Positions 12,104 through 24,658 of a stretch of DNA of 64,000 nt are shown here, piece after piece. Under the pieces are notes generated by a model. The model was not told the origin of the DNA and did no database searches. It saw only the letters and a list, made by a program, of their open reading frames with translations. The stretch comes from Tetrastigma voinierianum (lineage: Eukaryota > Streptophyta > Magnoliopsida > Vitales > Vitaceae). The translations under genes were made by a program, and so were the position numbers. Location: NCBI GenBank assembly GCA_016808115.1, contig JAEQBH010001842.1, positions 62,001-126,000 on the forward strand, given 5' to 3'. The stretch's first letter is position 1, and every line of letters begins with the position of its first letter.

Positions 12104-12830
12104 GGTGAATTCTGATAAAGCAATGAACCATTTACCAATCCTCCCTGTAATCGTTGGCCTGGGCTATATACTCATAAGGCCACCCGAGAAATAACATAAA
12201 CTTGAGACTTGATCAAGTAATTTCTGAGTTTAGTGCATGCAAAGTACAAGGCCAAACATAATTTTTCAATTGAAGTATATCTTGTTTCTGCTAGATTTAG
12301 GACCCTACTCAAATAATATATAGCATGGTCATGACCTTTAGAATTTTTTTATGCTAAAAGACAACCTATTGACTCATTTGCAGCCGATAAATATAATTTA
12401 AGTGGATGGCCTTGTATAGAAGACATTAGAATAGGAGGTTTAGAAATATACTCATTTGCAGCCAATAAATACAAAAGCTGCTTGTCACCTTCAGCTCTAC
12501 TTCCTTGGACATTCTTCTAGGTGGTTGTTGGAAATGATGTAATTTGGACCTAATGGGAAGACAATGTTCCATAAGGCCTCTGTCCAATCCTGGCATTTCA
12601 TCATAATTCCAAGCAAAGCAATCTTTAAATTCTTACAACAATGATATGATTTGTTCCTTCAAGTTAGTGGATAAAAGAGAACTGATGTAAGTAATCCTTA
12701 GCTCCTCCACAGTGTCGAGGTTGACTTCTTCCATAGGATCATGTAGTTGAGGCTTATTTTCTTCCATTTTAAGAGGAGCATGCTCCAAATCTTCAATTTG
12801 AATTTCTTCCTCCTCTTCATAAATCACTTC
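12104..12830 (-). pseudogene. RT N-terminal flank and RT-linked RNase H remnant
   Basis: From 12830 to about 12500 (minus) the sequence reads through an acidic leader and then a patch like the start of plant gypsy RT regions (DCFAWNY and EMPGL words can be picked out across frames). It then jumps to an RNase H-like patch at about 12480-12180 (LYLSAANESIGCLL and YTSIEKLCLAL). The RT palm that should lie between them, with its catalytic acidic residues, is absent, so an internal deletion must lie near 12490-12530. Several stops are present. Confidence 0.65.
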
Positions 12831-13039
12831 AACTCCACAAATGTCTTGGAACTATTCTTCTGCAACTTTTTCAGTAACTTGCTACATTTACATTTTGAAT
12901 GTCGCGGCTACAACACCCACATTCTCTTCATGAGAATACTTAGTCATCGAATCTCTCAATGACTGCACTTTATCGCCTAAAAGCAGCACGATAAGAAATT
13001 ACCTTAAGAAGTTCGCACTGGTCATAAATACATTAGTAT

Positions 13040-13620
13040 CTCGACTCCATGTATATTTCCTCAGTTCCATTCTTCTTTTTGCCTTTGAATTTTATTGGGC
13101 CAAACTCTTGGTAATAATAACTAGCCTAAACAGAATCTGAAGTTGCAATGAAAGGTTGTTTGTCTGCCCATACCACTACTACTTCATCACCTTTCCAAAA
13201 TAGTAAAAATTGGTGAAAGGAGGACCGCACACACCAATTGGCATGAATTCAATCTCTTCCTAATAAAGCATTGTAGTTAGCAGTAGAATTAATCACAAAG
13301 AAAGCTGATAAGGAAGTCTTACTACCCATAGTGATGTCAATAGGGACTACGCCCAAAGTCTTAGTGATTTCTCCATTAAAAGATTATACAAACACCTCTG
13401 TTTCAATCAAATCACCAATGCTTCTTCCTAAAACTCTCAACATCCTTAATGTCATCACATTGACTACTGATCCATTATCCACCAATACCTTGGACAGTGG
13501 TTTACCATTAAAGTGTGCTCTCACATAAAGAGGTCTTATGTGCCTTGTCATCTCCACAATAGGTTTTTTCAATATCAGCTTTTGAGGCCTGCTTCTTTCA
13601 GAGAGGTCAAATGGTGATTA
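13040..13620 (-). pseudogene. Retropepsin-like protease remnant
   Basis: An open frame (13572-13384) contains IRPLYVRAHFNGKP followed by VLVDNGSVVNVM. The DNG is at the place of the D-(T/S)-G active site of retroviral-type aspartic proteases; the related plant elements commonly read DNGSA here. Downstream conserved patches continue to about 13050 in other frames. The domain sits between gag and RT as expected. Frameshifts and stops make it non-functional. Confidence 0.65.
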
Positions 13621-13624
13621 CCCT

Positions 13625-16600
13625 CTAACTATGCTTTTCCTCTACTGACAAATGTTCTTTCTCTACCTCTACTAAGCTTTTCTCCATCTCTTTTGACTTG
13701 AAAAAATATGGTAAAGTTAGAGAAATAGTATAACATTTCAAGGAAACAAGAAATGTACCTAAGAAAATAGTTTTCAAATCTATTTCTTCATCACAAGAAC
13801 AATATTCTTCATCTTCTGTGGCCTTCCCTCCAAATTTGGTTTTCTTTGAAGTAGACCTCACTTTTTCTTTCAGATTCTTTGTTTCTTTTGGATTTTCATA
13901 TGGCATTTCTTCAAGTAATTTCCTTTTCTCCATAGATCTCATTCTCTGTATCCTTCTTTTTTGAGTTATGGTGAGCTTTTGAGGAAATTTCTTATGCTGC
14001 AACATATGTCACTTTTGTTCAGGTGGAACAAGATGAGGGACAACAAACCTTGGAGGCATTTTCCTCCTTGAAGTGTTCTTGCCCTTTCCCTCTCTTTTGG
14101 AGGAACATTTTTTTCTTTGAAGGGTTTCTCCTTCTTGATTTTCTATTTTGAATGGTATAGATACCTTCCATTCTTTTCCTTTTCTCTGGATTTAGACATT
14201 TTTCCTTTTTACTACCAATTCATCCTTTTAAACTAGATATTATTTAGGGATTCATACCTTTCTTATCTTGACATTAGGAGAAAAATTCTCATCCTCTTTT
14301 TCATTCAGAATTGTTCTCAGATCCGTATCAACTATGTTTACTGAAGCCATAGATAGGAAAGGATCTTCATCAACCACTATGACTTCTTTTTTCTCAGGGA
14401 ACATCAGTATTCCCTTGTTGATCCTATCCTAGATAATATTCTTAAAACTCTAACAAGAATTAGTATCATGATTCCAAGAGTTATGATACCTCACGCATAC
14501 TTTCCAGCTTCCTCTTGGCCGGAGAGCAGGATCTTAGGAAATGTGATGAATTTCTCCTTCATATGAAATCAAATTGTCCTTAGTCTTCGCCACATCAAAA
14601 GTATATTTGCGGCCTTGTATCGAGGTCAGTAACCTCCTTCCATAAGTTGTGACACTTTCTTTACCAGAAGAGAACGGATGAAGGAACCTCAACTTGGGAG
14701 ATCTGCTACTACAATTTCTTCATAATTGACCTCCTGATAGTAAGTTCCCATGGAGATCTTTCTCCATTGACTTTCTTCCCTGAGTAATTCTTCAAACTAT
14801 GTTACCTAGCAGCAAGCTCATAAAAGTCTCTAAACTCCACACCTTGGAACTTTTTCATTAGCTCTATATCAATTCCCCTCTATGCTATCTTCATGTACTC
14901 TATTTCTGGGAGATGGATTTTACATATATTTCTCATTCTTTTAAAACAAGTGATAAATGACTCTATATATTCTCCACCCCTTTGGGTTACCCTTGATAAT
15001 TCCGCTATGCAAATCAAAGGTTCTGCTATGAAGAATTGTGTGTGGAACTATCTCTCCATTTCCTGCCAACTTGTGATAGAATTCCTTAGCAATGTTGCAT
15101 ATCAAGTAAAAGCAGCTCTTATTAATGAGTTAGGAAATAACTTGAGTTTAAGATAAGAGAAATTTACACACTTCCCATTATCAGATCGTGGACCGCCACA
15201 TGATCCAAGGTATATTGTCCATTTTCTCCAGAGAATAAAGAGAATTCAAGAATGTTATACCCTCTTGGGTAAGGATTCTCTCTATCTATAGCCTATGGAT
15301 ATGACTTATAGAATTCTGGGCGGCCAACCTGTCTAAGGCCAAGTCTGTATAGTTCCTGTACCGCTTCCCATATTGCCTCCAAATTTGGTGGTGGTGGCTA
15401 CATAAAAGGCTAAAAAATTTGCTAGCCTCTATTAATACCTACCTCTAAGGGTGGTGAAATAGTGCCCCTATGCCTCCAACTAAAGGAAGTGGCTCATTAT
15501 AAACTCCAAGTTGTGTAACTGGGTTGGTGTTAGCATACACCCTTTGAGGAGCCATTATCCTAACAAGATTATAACGTTCTCCATTAGAATTTTTCGAACT
15601 TCCCTCTTATCTCTTATGGGGAGGAGGAAGCTATCGACTTTCAACTCGTTTATGAGAGCGGAGGTCCAATCTACTTCCCCGGAAAATTCTCCTGGGAGCC
15701 GCCCGAGTTCAATTGATAGCTGTCTCGAGCTCATTAGCTTGTCAGCCAGCTGAATGTATAGCCGGGGCTTCCGACTGCGGGATCGACATCTTGAGATTGC
15801 TTTCTAAGATTAGTCTCAGGCTCGAGCTTGTTCTTCTCACTCTACCGCATTAGCCTTAATTTGCTCGGATGCATTTCTGGTATGCGGAAGGATTGAAAAA
15901 TTCCAAATATCTACTAGATATTTCAATGAGTATTGTGTATCGACGAATGTCGACACGATATTTCTCTCCAATAGCTTCCACAAAGGAAATTTCGGCTTTT
16001 TTTTACAATTATCGGCGAAATTTCGGCGATATATCGGATTTTTACCGATTTTTTCCGATATTTCCCGAAATATCGGTCACTGTTCATGAATCGGTACTGT
16101 TCACTACTGTTCATAAATCGGCTACTGTTCACCACTGTACATAAAATGGAGAATTTGTTGTTGAGGGGGTTCGAACCCTGCCCAAAAGTGCAGGGTTCCA
16201 ACCTCCCATCCACCTGCAAGGCATGGGACGCCTCAGAATATATATCGCAAATTTCAATATACTGCCTTCTAATTTACGAATATTTTTTTTAATAAAGCCT
16301 TATGAATATTTTTAATCATTTATAATAGCTAAATATAAATATAAAATATATAAAAATATTGTATTCTATGTTGTTGGTTTATACCTAAATTTAAAAACTA
16401 TTGAATAAAAAATATTTTGTATAAATCATATAAAAATAATTTATTTCTTAATTAAATATATCTTAATAAAAACTAGTTTAAATTTTTATAAACAAATATA
16501 AATATAGGAAAAGAATGTAAAAAAATCAAATCTAATTGATATTATCATTCTCATGCTTTTAAAATAATTTAATAAGGTAACTTAAATATATTCTACTTAA

Positions 16601-16875
16601 ATAATTTTTAACATCGATATTTATGTAAAAATATTCAACGATATATCTCTAAATCCGATATATCGTAAAATCAGAAATCTGCCGATATATCGTCAGCGAA
16701 TATTTTCATCCTTGCTGGTATGTTCATCAACTTCATCTATCAAGGCTTGTTCATACTTTGACATGGCTTTAGTTTTCGTAAACATAACTTTGAGTTGTTT
16801 AGAGTCAAACTTTTGTAGCATCGGTATTTCATCAAAAGCGTTGTCATTCAATGCGTTGTCTTTCATGATTCTCAA
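13625..16875 (-). pseudogene. Gag remnant, interrupted by a hAT-type element
   Basis: The structural protein region of the minus-strand element. The best patch is about 15240-14830, where minus-strand frames read a Retrotrans_gag (PF03732)-like segment with SWQEMERWFHTQFF, TQRGGEYIESFITCFKR and GVEFRDFYELAARY. The proximal part (15880-15500) is fragmentary. The frame at 16875-16723 (IPMLQKFDSKQLK, YEQALIDEVDEHT) would run into the 15.88-kb side once the inserted element at 15885-16714 and one duplication copy are ignored, so it may be the gag N-terminus; I do not recognise it by itself. A Lys/Glu-rich frame lies at 14005-13625. Many stops are present. Confidence 0.6.
15885..16714. mobile_element. 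Non-autonomous hAT-type element, copy 2
   Basis: An 830-bp element flanked by the 8-bp duplication CTGGTATG (15877-15884 and 16715-16722). Its right end read inward is CAAGGATGAAAATATTC; its left end is CGGAAGGATTGAAAAATTCC, a diverged inverted repeat. Near the right end lies GATATATCGTAAAATC, whose complement GATTTTACGATATATC occurs at the same distance from the end of the hAT element starting at 61512. It carries no transposase. It has inserted into the gag region of the minus-strand Tat-clade element and is therefore younger than it. Confidence 0.85.
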
Positions 16876-17359
16876 TCATTGCTTGAAACAACAACATTAG
16901 GAACATGAAAATCATCATTATTTATATTACCTATGCCAGCTTCCTGCTCGAATGGGTTGTAAAATTAAATTCTTTTGGAGAAAAGCTTGTTTGTATTTTA
17001 AATTGTTCATATCATGGTTGGAGCAATTCTTCCTATGTTGCTTATGCAACATCAAATACTGAGTCCTAAGACTCCAAAGTGGTTTTACTTCTCAATTTTG
17101 GTGGCATCTAAATCCTTTGGATGATGTTTCATAAAGATGTGTCCCACGGAGTTATGTTTCACAAAGATGGGTCTCATTGGGCGTGCCAAAAATATGTTAT
17201 GGTGATTTTTGAATCTATTTGCGAAAGCATACAAAATATGTGTAGGCGTGAAATTAAAGTATTCGGCCCGAGTGGCCTGATAAAATCAATCTCACTTACA
17301 ATACGGTGCATGTAGGCTCTTGGTTTGTATTAGTTCACTAGATAGTAAGAAGCATCTGA
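16876..17359. other. Unassigned AT-rich sequence
   Basis: No gene is recognised. A short open frame at 17121-17315 includes two near-identical halves (ATGTTTCA(C/T)AAAGATG) and shows no domain. It may be leader sequence of the Tat-clade element or unrelated DNA. Confidence 0.25.
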
Positions 17360-18125
17360 GATAAATCTTACAGAATTAATTGTTGAATAAAAAGTGTTAG
17401 ATTTCCTAATGAATGAATGAAATAACACGATGCTAAAAGTTGATAGACTTGAATAATACTTGCAACCAAAATGTTAGAATTCTTAAGTAATCCATTAGTT
17501 CAGAAACTTGATATTATGCTAAAGGTGATAAAAACTTGAATAAGAACTTACAGCAGGACTTGAAATTACTAGGCAAAATATTAGATTTCACTACGAATGA
17601 ATGAAATAACATTATTAAAATCATGGATTTGCTAAAAGTTTGTTGAAAATATTGAATTTGCTAAAAGCTTGTTGAAAAGCTAAGATTTGCTAAAGTAGAT
17701 TGACATTGTGTCGGTTTGTTGAGTTGTTGATTGGTTGTTTGGTTGTCTCTTGCTTCATCCTTCTCTGCTCTTTTTATAGACGTAGAAAACTTGTTGTGAG
17801 CTTGTATTTACCAGTCTAAAACTGCAAATTAATACTATGTATCAGTGGAAGCTTGTTCTTGAGACTCAGCATCTAATTGTGAAGTCATGATCTCGAATTC
17901 TTAACATCTCCATCATAAGAGACTTGTTAAAAATATTTATGTGTATAAGCGCTCATTTCTCTGTCACCTCTAATAATGTTTCGTATGTCGTCCAAAAAAT
18001 TTTAAAAATTCATAAATATCTCTAGACTTCTTCTATAGGTTTGTTCAAATGGATCTAGACCCCTTTCTTTTGAACTTTTATTCATGAGGTTGGGCTTAGG
18101 CCTAACCCATTATTGGATCATACCA
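17360..18125 (+). repeat. Dispersed repeat, copy 2 (uninterrupted)
   Basis: This is the continuous partner of the split repeat at 2016-5115. It keeps the same ordered landmarks without the 2.3-kb insertion and therefore defines where that insertion lies. A TATA-like TTTTTATAGACGT occurs near 17772. It may be an old LTR; no coding region belongs to it. Confidence 0.6.
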
Positions 18126-19397
18126 AATTTTCAATTTGAGTGCAAAACGCAAAATTATTTAATTTTTACATAAAAATAATAAAACTATTTGGAATAACAT
18201 ATCAAATAATCGATTTATAGTAAAAAAAATTTCCTTTAATTTTTCTTTGTTTTTTGTTTCCCTCTCTTTCTTTTTGTCTCCCATTTTTTCTCATACATGT
18301 TTCACAGACCAAGAATAACCTTAATAAAATTACTTAAATTTTATCTTAAACTATATTTTTAATGTATGCTCATTAACAATACAAATTCTGAATTCACTAT
18401 TGAAAGTAACCCTTTGGTTTAGTAGAAGTCAAGGTTTGAAACAACATTACATGAACTTAATGCTAAATAGACTTGTTGGGTCCTGGAGATCTTATTCAAA
18501 TGGTAAAGAGGAATGGATGTAAGGAAAGTCCTAATTGGAGTCTTTACAAAAACATAATTCTTACAACAATGTAATATAAAATGAATAAATGTCAAAAAAA
18601 AAGAAGACTTGATTTGGTTTATTTCCAGCAGCCCTTCTCCTTTTCATTCTTTGATTCGATGTTACCGAACTCAATTTGGCCACGGCAGCGAGTCAAGTCT
18701 TGAAGGTGTACCAGCGGACATACTTATTTTATTCAATTAATCTATTGCTAATGGACAATGGAAAAGTGTACTAATAAAAAATTCAACTCAATTCATAACG
18801 TTTATAATAATGTTTGTTAGCTTATTTTGGAACTTGTTTTTTGGTAAAAGAAGACTACGAAATAAGGTTTTTATAAACACTTTTGATAACAGAATCACGA
18901 TAATTTTCAAAACTAAATTGTAACATCTTTAGAAAAATTTGAATATCAAACACTTGAATATTAAATACTAATTCTTTTTTTTGTTAAATAGTCAATAACT
19001 TTTATTTACTTATCTATAAATATGACAACAATCATAAATATTTAACTCCTTAGACATTCAGACAATTTACAAATATCATTTATTAATAACATAATGGAAT
19101 TAAGGTGTTGATTTTCTTATTATAGCAATCTATAATTATTTTTGAGTCATTAGGTCTAAAAAACCTTTCTTCTTCTTGAGCGCTAAAATATCCTTTTTTT
19201 AAGTCAAACATTCAGTAAAACTAAACTCCCCACTGTCACCATTGAAGTGGTTGATTTTGAGGTCACCTTATCTTGTCTTCCTAATGGTAAGATCCAGACC
19301 TCACTGTCGAAGGGTCAATACGTCCAAAAAGTACAAGCATGTTAAAACATGTCTAAAAGACAAGTCCTTGTCATAAGACTCATAACCCCACCAAAAA
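18126..19397. other. AT-rich intergenic DNA
   Basis: No open frame of interest, tandem array or inverted-repeat element was recognised here. Confidence 0.4.
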
Positions 19398-19574
19398 ATC
19401 ACTAAGAATTTGATTTATATGGTTCAAGCTATTCTTGAAGAAAATAATTGTGAATTTACATAAAAAGTACATAAACAAATGTGAAACCGAAAATACCCCT
19501 CATTAATAGAAATTGATGAACTAATGGAAACAGACGAGTTTGTCGAAAGACCATGGTGCTTCCAACCGAAATTT

Positions 19575-19860
19575 TGAAGTAGTATATTAACTAGCTAGAG
19601 TAGTACATTAATAGTTATTGTAGTACATTAATAGTTATAAATTACATAGAGTTATAGTAGTACACTTACTAGTTAGAGTTGTATATTGACTATTTATGGT
19701 AGTATATGATAGTAAATTGACTATTTAGGACAATAAATCGATTATTTATGGAAGTATATTAACTACTTATACTAGTACATTAACTACTTATAATAGTATA
19801 TTGACTAAATATTATAGTATATTGACAACTTATTATAGTGCATTGATTACCTAAGATAGT
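19575..19860. repeat. Degenerate ~23-bp tandem repeats inside MULE copy 1
   Basis: Words of the form TAGTATATTGACTATTTATGG recur about a dozen times with many changes. The matching stretch in MULE copy 2 is 25870-26170. Confidence 0.7.
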
Positions 19861-20759
19861 AAATATGATAAAAATTGTTTCAATTTCACTTGATAATATA
19901 ATTTGATTTAAGACATAGACAGTTTGACAACATACAAGTGGAACCAATGTTTAAGTAAAAAAACATATATATTTTTTAGATCACAGTGTCCAAAGACTAT
20001 TACATCATAATGTTTATACATTTTGTTCACACAATGTCTTAGCACAACCAATGTTTGAATCATAATGTTTATACAATGGTCTCAATATTACACAATGTAC
20101 ACCACCAAAAGAATACATTAATTGTTCACTACTCTTTATACATAATGCAACTACTTGTCAATTGGAGCAAGCCCCCAAATTAAGCTCTTTAATTTCATAG
20201 AGCTTTTTTCATCCAAATCACATATAATGGAAAGGAATTTACACCTTTGGCACCTTGATTTGAGGATCTTTCCCTACAAATATAATACAAAGAACCACAT
20301 TAAGCATTTAACATTGAAGAATATAAATGAAGAATAAACATTTATCATTGTATGATGGAGTTGATAAATACGGCTGCGTATTTGTAGAAAGATACCCATA
20401 CGTTTCGTTTGAGCTTTGCCATTTATGTATTATGGTAGTTTTCATTCTTGTGATATTATATTTCAATTAGTTAAGGCGAGTTCGTTGAAACATTAGTTAT
20501 AGTAGTCCACGTTCGTAGTAGCTTATAATATTAAGTCTTGGCCCAGATAGTACACTCTCACTAGTTTTGTTATATATTCATTGTTATAGTTGCCATTACA
20601 ACTGAGTTACATTAAGAGCAATACCTTGTTTTCTTGTAGCATTTCGTAAAAAACATGCCACCACAAGTTAGGAAAAAAAAAAAACTATGTTTCTTCTAAA
20701 AATATATTTTCAAGAACATCATTTAACACATATAACACAAAAAAAAAAAAACCAAAAAA

Positions 20760-21160
20760 CTACATTTTGACCATAAAAACAAACCAAAAATACCAAAAAA
20801 GAAGGAAAAAAAAATCAAAATTTTACATTTTTTTTGGACAAAAAAACAAACAAAACAACCAACGAAGAAAAAAAAATTCAACTTTTATCCCTTATAGACC
20901 TAAAAACGAACTAGAACAACCAAAGAATAAAATAATCAAACTTTTATCCCTTATGAACAAAAAAAAAAACCATAACTGTCAATAAAAAAGAAAAAAAAAA
21001 TCAAAATTTTACATTTTTTTGGATAGAACAACCAACAAAGAAAAAAAATCAAACTTTTATCCATTATGGACCAAAAAACGAACTAGAACAACCAAATAAG
21101 AAAATAATCAAACTTTTATCCTTTATGGACCAAAAAAAGAATTAGAACAGCAGTAGCATT
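20760..21160. repeat. ~60-bp A-rich tandem repeats inside MULE copy 1
   Basis: A unit built of ACGAACTAGAACAACCAA, an A-rich tract and AATCAAACTTTTATCC repeats about five times with imperfect copies. The same unit occurs in MULE copy 2 at 27060-27310. Confidence 0.7.
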
Positions 21161-21542
21161 GAAAAAAAATCAATGATTCATAATTCAACACTTATTAAAT
21201 GACAAATGAAGCGTGAGAATTAAATTAAATTTGGTGAGGAAAGATGGAAACAATGGATTACGTGATAAATGTGTCTTTCTTGCAAGAAGCGGCGAGATCG
21301 TGCGGAGAAGGAGATATTCGGGAAGAACAATGAAAAGGAAAGAAGCCAAAATGGATTGTTTTTCTCTCTTTTAATTACAAGATTTCTATTAAAGGGTATT
21401 TTCGGTTTTTACATTTGTTGATGTACTTTTTGTGCATATTCGCAATTATTTTTGTGAAGAATAGTTTGAATAATGAAAATCATATTCTTAGTGATATATA
21501 AGCAAATATTTTGAAATTAGTATTTCGATACCTATTTTTCCC

Positions 21543-21965
21543 ACAAAAAAAAAAAAAAAGGAAGAAAAAGCCAAAAAGACATGATGGCCCATAAAAACTC
21601 AAGACATCCATGTCACATACATGTGAAAGTGCTCAGTCCCAATAGATGATGCTAGATTGATATGAAACACAACCTTTTTATGCAAACAAATAGTCTTACA
21701 CGTTGTTAAAATTGGTAAAATTTTCATGAATTTGGTATATATTATTATTATTATTTTTAAATATGTTATTAAAATACCCTTGATATGTGGTTTAAACAGG
21801 GCGGACTTGGTAGACGCTTTGGGGGCAAATGGCCCCATCTCAATTTTTTTTTTAAAATTATTTATATTAGGATTTGAAGGGATGTCTTTTAATTCAAAGT
21901 AAAATTTAATTGTTGTTAAACCATTTAAGTAATCTATGCTTTAATTTGCCCCTATAATTAATATA
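21543..21965. other. Unassigned sequence between elements
   Basis: AT-rich DNA with an A-run at 21545-21560 and no recognisable gene. Confidence 0.35.
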
Positions 21966-22575
21966 GGCTATATTTGGTTTCTAGAAAATGTAATGAAAAG
22001 AAAATATAGAGGAAAATAAATGAAGGAAAATAAAAATAAATTTAAATCTCACATGTTATTTTTACTAACTAATTCAAACAAAATTTATTATTTTAACTCA
22101 TTTATATAAAGATTAAATATTTTAAGAATTTGAAAGTTTCTAAGTAATTTATTTTATATTTGATTTCCTTTAGGGTTATATTTAATTCTCGAAAAATTTG
22201 AGTGTAAAATAAAAGGAAATAAAGGAAAAATAGAAGGGAAAAAAACGAATGAACATAAAAAAAGAATTAAATTCCATATAATATTTCTATTTTCCACCTC
22301 AAATCAATTTTATTTATTTAAACTCATCAATATAAATATTAAATAATTTTAAAATATTTAAATTTTTAAGTAATTTTATTTATATTTGATTTTTTATTAA
22401 TTTTTTTAGTATACAATCAAATACAAAAAAATTTATTTTCCTTATCATTTTTTTCCTTACTATTGTGAAAGAACTAAAAACAGTCTAAATATTTTTTATT
22501 AGATAATTAAGCATGAGAAAATCATTTTTCTAAGCAATTTTTTTCTTTTATATTTTTCATAAACCAAATACAACC
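21966..22575. mobile_element. MITE-like inverted-repeat element
   Basis: The left end GGCTATATTTGGTTT and the right end AAACCAAATACAACC are near-perfect inverted repeats around about 610 bp of AT-rich, non-coding DNA. Flanking trinucleotides are ATA and CTA, close to but not a clean 3-bp duplication. Such ends occur in Tourist/PIF-type plant MITEs, but the superfamily cannot be fixed. An internal word (GGGTTATATTTAATT near 22173) suggests a tandem or nested second copy. Confidence 0.5.
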
Positions 22576-23278
22576 CTAGTGTTTTTGCCCTCCCTCTACT
22601 TACTTTTTAGGTTCACCATTGGGTTTAAATGATAAAAAAGATTGATGTACAAAAGTATCAAACTTGAATCCCTATAAAAATATAATACTATAATAATATA
22701 AATAATATAATATAAAGTGAATAGATATCAAATATTTATTTATTTATTTATTTATTTATATTTATACACATTATTAAATTAATTTATCATTATTATTAAA
22801 TTATGTCAATTAATTTTTAAACCTCGAAATTTTATAAGTATTTACACTTCAAATATTTTGTAAAGCAAATTGGGCTTTACATCGATATTAACTGATGTTA
22901 AACTAATCAACTAAATCAATCTTGATTGTAGTACAGATAGATATCATACGGATTTGGTTATGTTTCCCTCCAGGCTCCAACAATCAACTTTTTGTATACA
23001 AATAAATTTATAGCTAATATATTTAAATCAATAATATAAATAAGTTTTAGGTGAAACCAATCCAATCAAATCTCTCAAAAAAATCCAATCAAATCAACTT
23101 CAATAACATCAATAATTTGCTTTAGGTCAAATCAAATCTTTGCTCATTAGAGGAAATGGTGATGATAGATTTTTTTTTATTCCAATTTTTTATGAAAGGC
23201 TATGAAATAAAAAATTAAATGCTTAAATTGTAAGTTAGATAGAAGGCAAATTCATGATTTGATTCGGAAGAAGATTGG
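22576..23278. other. AT-rich intergenic DNA
   Basis: Contains a short TTTA microsatellite (about 22735-22760). No gene recognised. Confidence 0.4.
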
Positions 23279-23285
23279 TCGTAAC

Positions 23286-23885
23286 CAATGTTTTGAAAAT
23301 CGGATCGATTGATCGGACCGTCGATCGTAATCATAGGTCGATTCATTAAAAGCGGGTTTTTGATCGAATCGGATGGCAAACAGTTGAAGCGGTGACGTAG
23401 TGAATCGGTCGGTTCTCGTGAGCGAGACGGTCGCTCCCATAATTTTTTTTTTTTTTTTTCCAGTTAAAACGACGTTGTTTTAATGCTTTTTACATTGAAA
23501 GGCTTGTAACTAAAAAAAATTTAATTAATACTGCAGGTTTATGGATTCGAACATGATAATGAAAGTTCTGAAAAGAAACGTACATCGACTTTCTTTGTCA
23601 TTGTAGTATTTTAGATATTAAAGTATATATTCTTCTTAATTAAGTATATATTTATATATATAGTTTATTCCATTTAATATCATTTTCATATTTAGAAACA
23701 TTATACATATTTTTAAAATATTTTATTTATATAAAAAATAATAAATAATATCTTAAATATTATTAATTATATATTTTAAAATATAAATAATATATTTAAT
23801 GCATCACCGGTTCGACCGGTTCGACGGCTAGTACGGTGAATCGATAATTTTTAGGTCGATCGTACGATCAGTTTTAAAACATTAT
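23286..23885. mobile_element. Inverted-repeat DNA element with CGGTTCGACCGG motifs
   Basis: The left end CAATGTTTTGAAAATCGG and the right end TTTTAAAACATTAT are inverted copies. Flanks TCGTAAC (23279-23285) and TCGCAAC (23886-23892) look like a 7-8-bp duplication with one change, pointing to a hAT-like non-autonomous element of about 600 bp. Near the ends lie GATCGGACCGTCGATCG and CACCGGTTCGACCGGTTCG. There is no coding content. Confidence 0.6.
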
Positions 23886-23892
23886 TCGCAAC

Positions 23893-24412
23893 AACAAAAA
23901 TGTATACAATATATTATATACATCAGACTAATATTAAATTGAGGTGTAAATATCAAGAAATTATACATAGAACGTGTTACTTTTTAGAATAATATTGTGA
24001 TCACTAGATCATTAAATTAATTGATAAAAAAGTACATAATCAAATAAAATAATAGAAACTTACTGAATACATCATGACTCACATTTTTGTATATTATAGA
24101 AAATGTTGTCCTTCAGCGCCAATTCAAATTCTATCTTCTACTGATATTGGGATACCTTTATCGTTTTCAAAAAATGGCAGACTTTGAAAATTGGAAATGA
24201 ATTATTAAAATGTAATCACTGTGAATTCACAATATGACACATGAAACGTGAGAACTCATGCAATAATAAACATTATTATATTGCATAGTTTATTCATTAA
24301 ATGAAGACATTAATAATTCGTCTTTTAAACTAGCAAATTCATTTATTGGATCGAAAGTTGACTTAAAAGTAAATTTAACTTTTTAAATGCCTCAGTAAAA
24401 TAATAAAGTTAT
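23893..24412. other. AT-rich intergenic DNA
   Basis: No gene or repeat recognised. Confidence 0.4.
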
Positions 24413-24658
24413 AAAAAGAAAGGGTAAGTATATATCAAGCTATTAATTTTAAAATATTTGTATATATATATCACTAAGAATTTGATTTTTATCATTCAGA
24501 CAATTCTTTAAAAAAATAATTATGAATTTACACAAAAAATACTTAAGCAAATGTGAAAACCAAGTATACCCCTCATTAATGGAAACATGCGAACTAATGG
24601 AAACAGACGAGCTTGTAGGACAACCTATGATGCGTCTACCAAAATGTTGAAGTAGTAC

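Larger units (their letters stand above)
8146..16900 (-). mobile_element. Degenerate Tat-clade Ty3/gypsy retrotransposon
   Basis: Reading from right to left on the minus strand, gag (about 15.9-13.6 kb), protease (13.6-13.1), a gapped RT with its linked RNase H (12.8-12.1), a second plant-type RNase H (12.1-11.4) and integrase (11.4-10.2) occur in order. The additional RNase H after the RT-linked one is the known hallmark of the Tat clade. Downstream of integrase there is no LTR but about 2 kb with three tandem arrays. The RT palm is missing and most frames are broken, so the copy is dead. Neither LTR could be identified; the left border given is only where the solo LTR at 6026-8140 ends. A hAT relative interrupts it at 15885-16714. 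Confidence 0.75.
19398..21542. mobile_element. Mutator-like (MULE) non-autonomous element, copy 1
   Basis: It aligns over its whole length with the element at 24422-27824. The left side begins ATCACTAAGAATTTGAT and the right side ends with a diverged inverted copy (ATCATATTCTTAGTGAT), with further inverted similarity inside (CCCTCATTAAT on the left, ATTAAAGGGTATTTTC on the right). The outermost part of the left repeat seen in copy 2 is missing, so this copy is truncated or eroded at its left end. Inside are degenerate arrays of about 23 bp (19575-19860) and about 60 bp (20760-21160). No transposase is visible. Confidence 0.65.

Noticed and set aside
16160..16200. tRNA T-arm-like word GGGTTCGAACCCTGC
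   Set aside because: No acceptor stem or anticodon arm with the right spacing was found; it is internal to the hAT-type element.
2016..18125. The two dispersed repeats as the LTR pair of the minus-strand Tat-clade element
   Set aside because: Their TATA-like word points to the plus strand, they are strongly diverged, and no target duplication matches.
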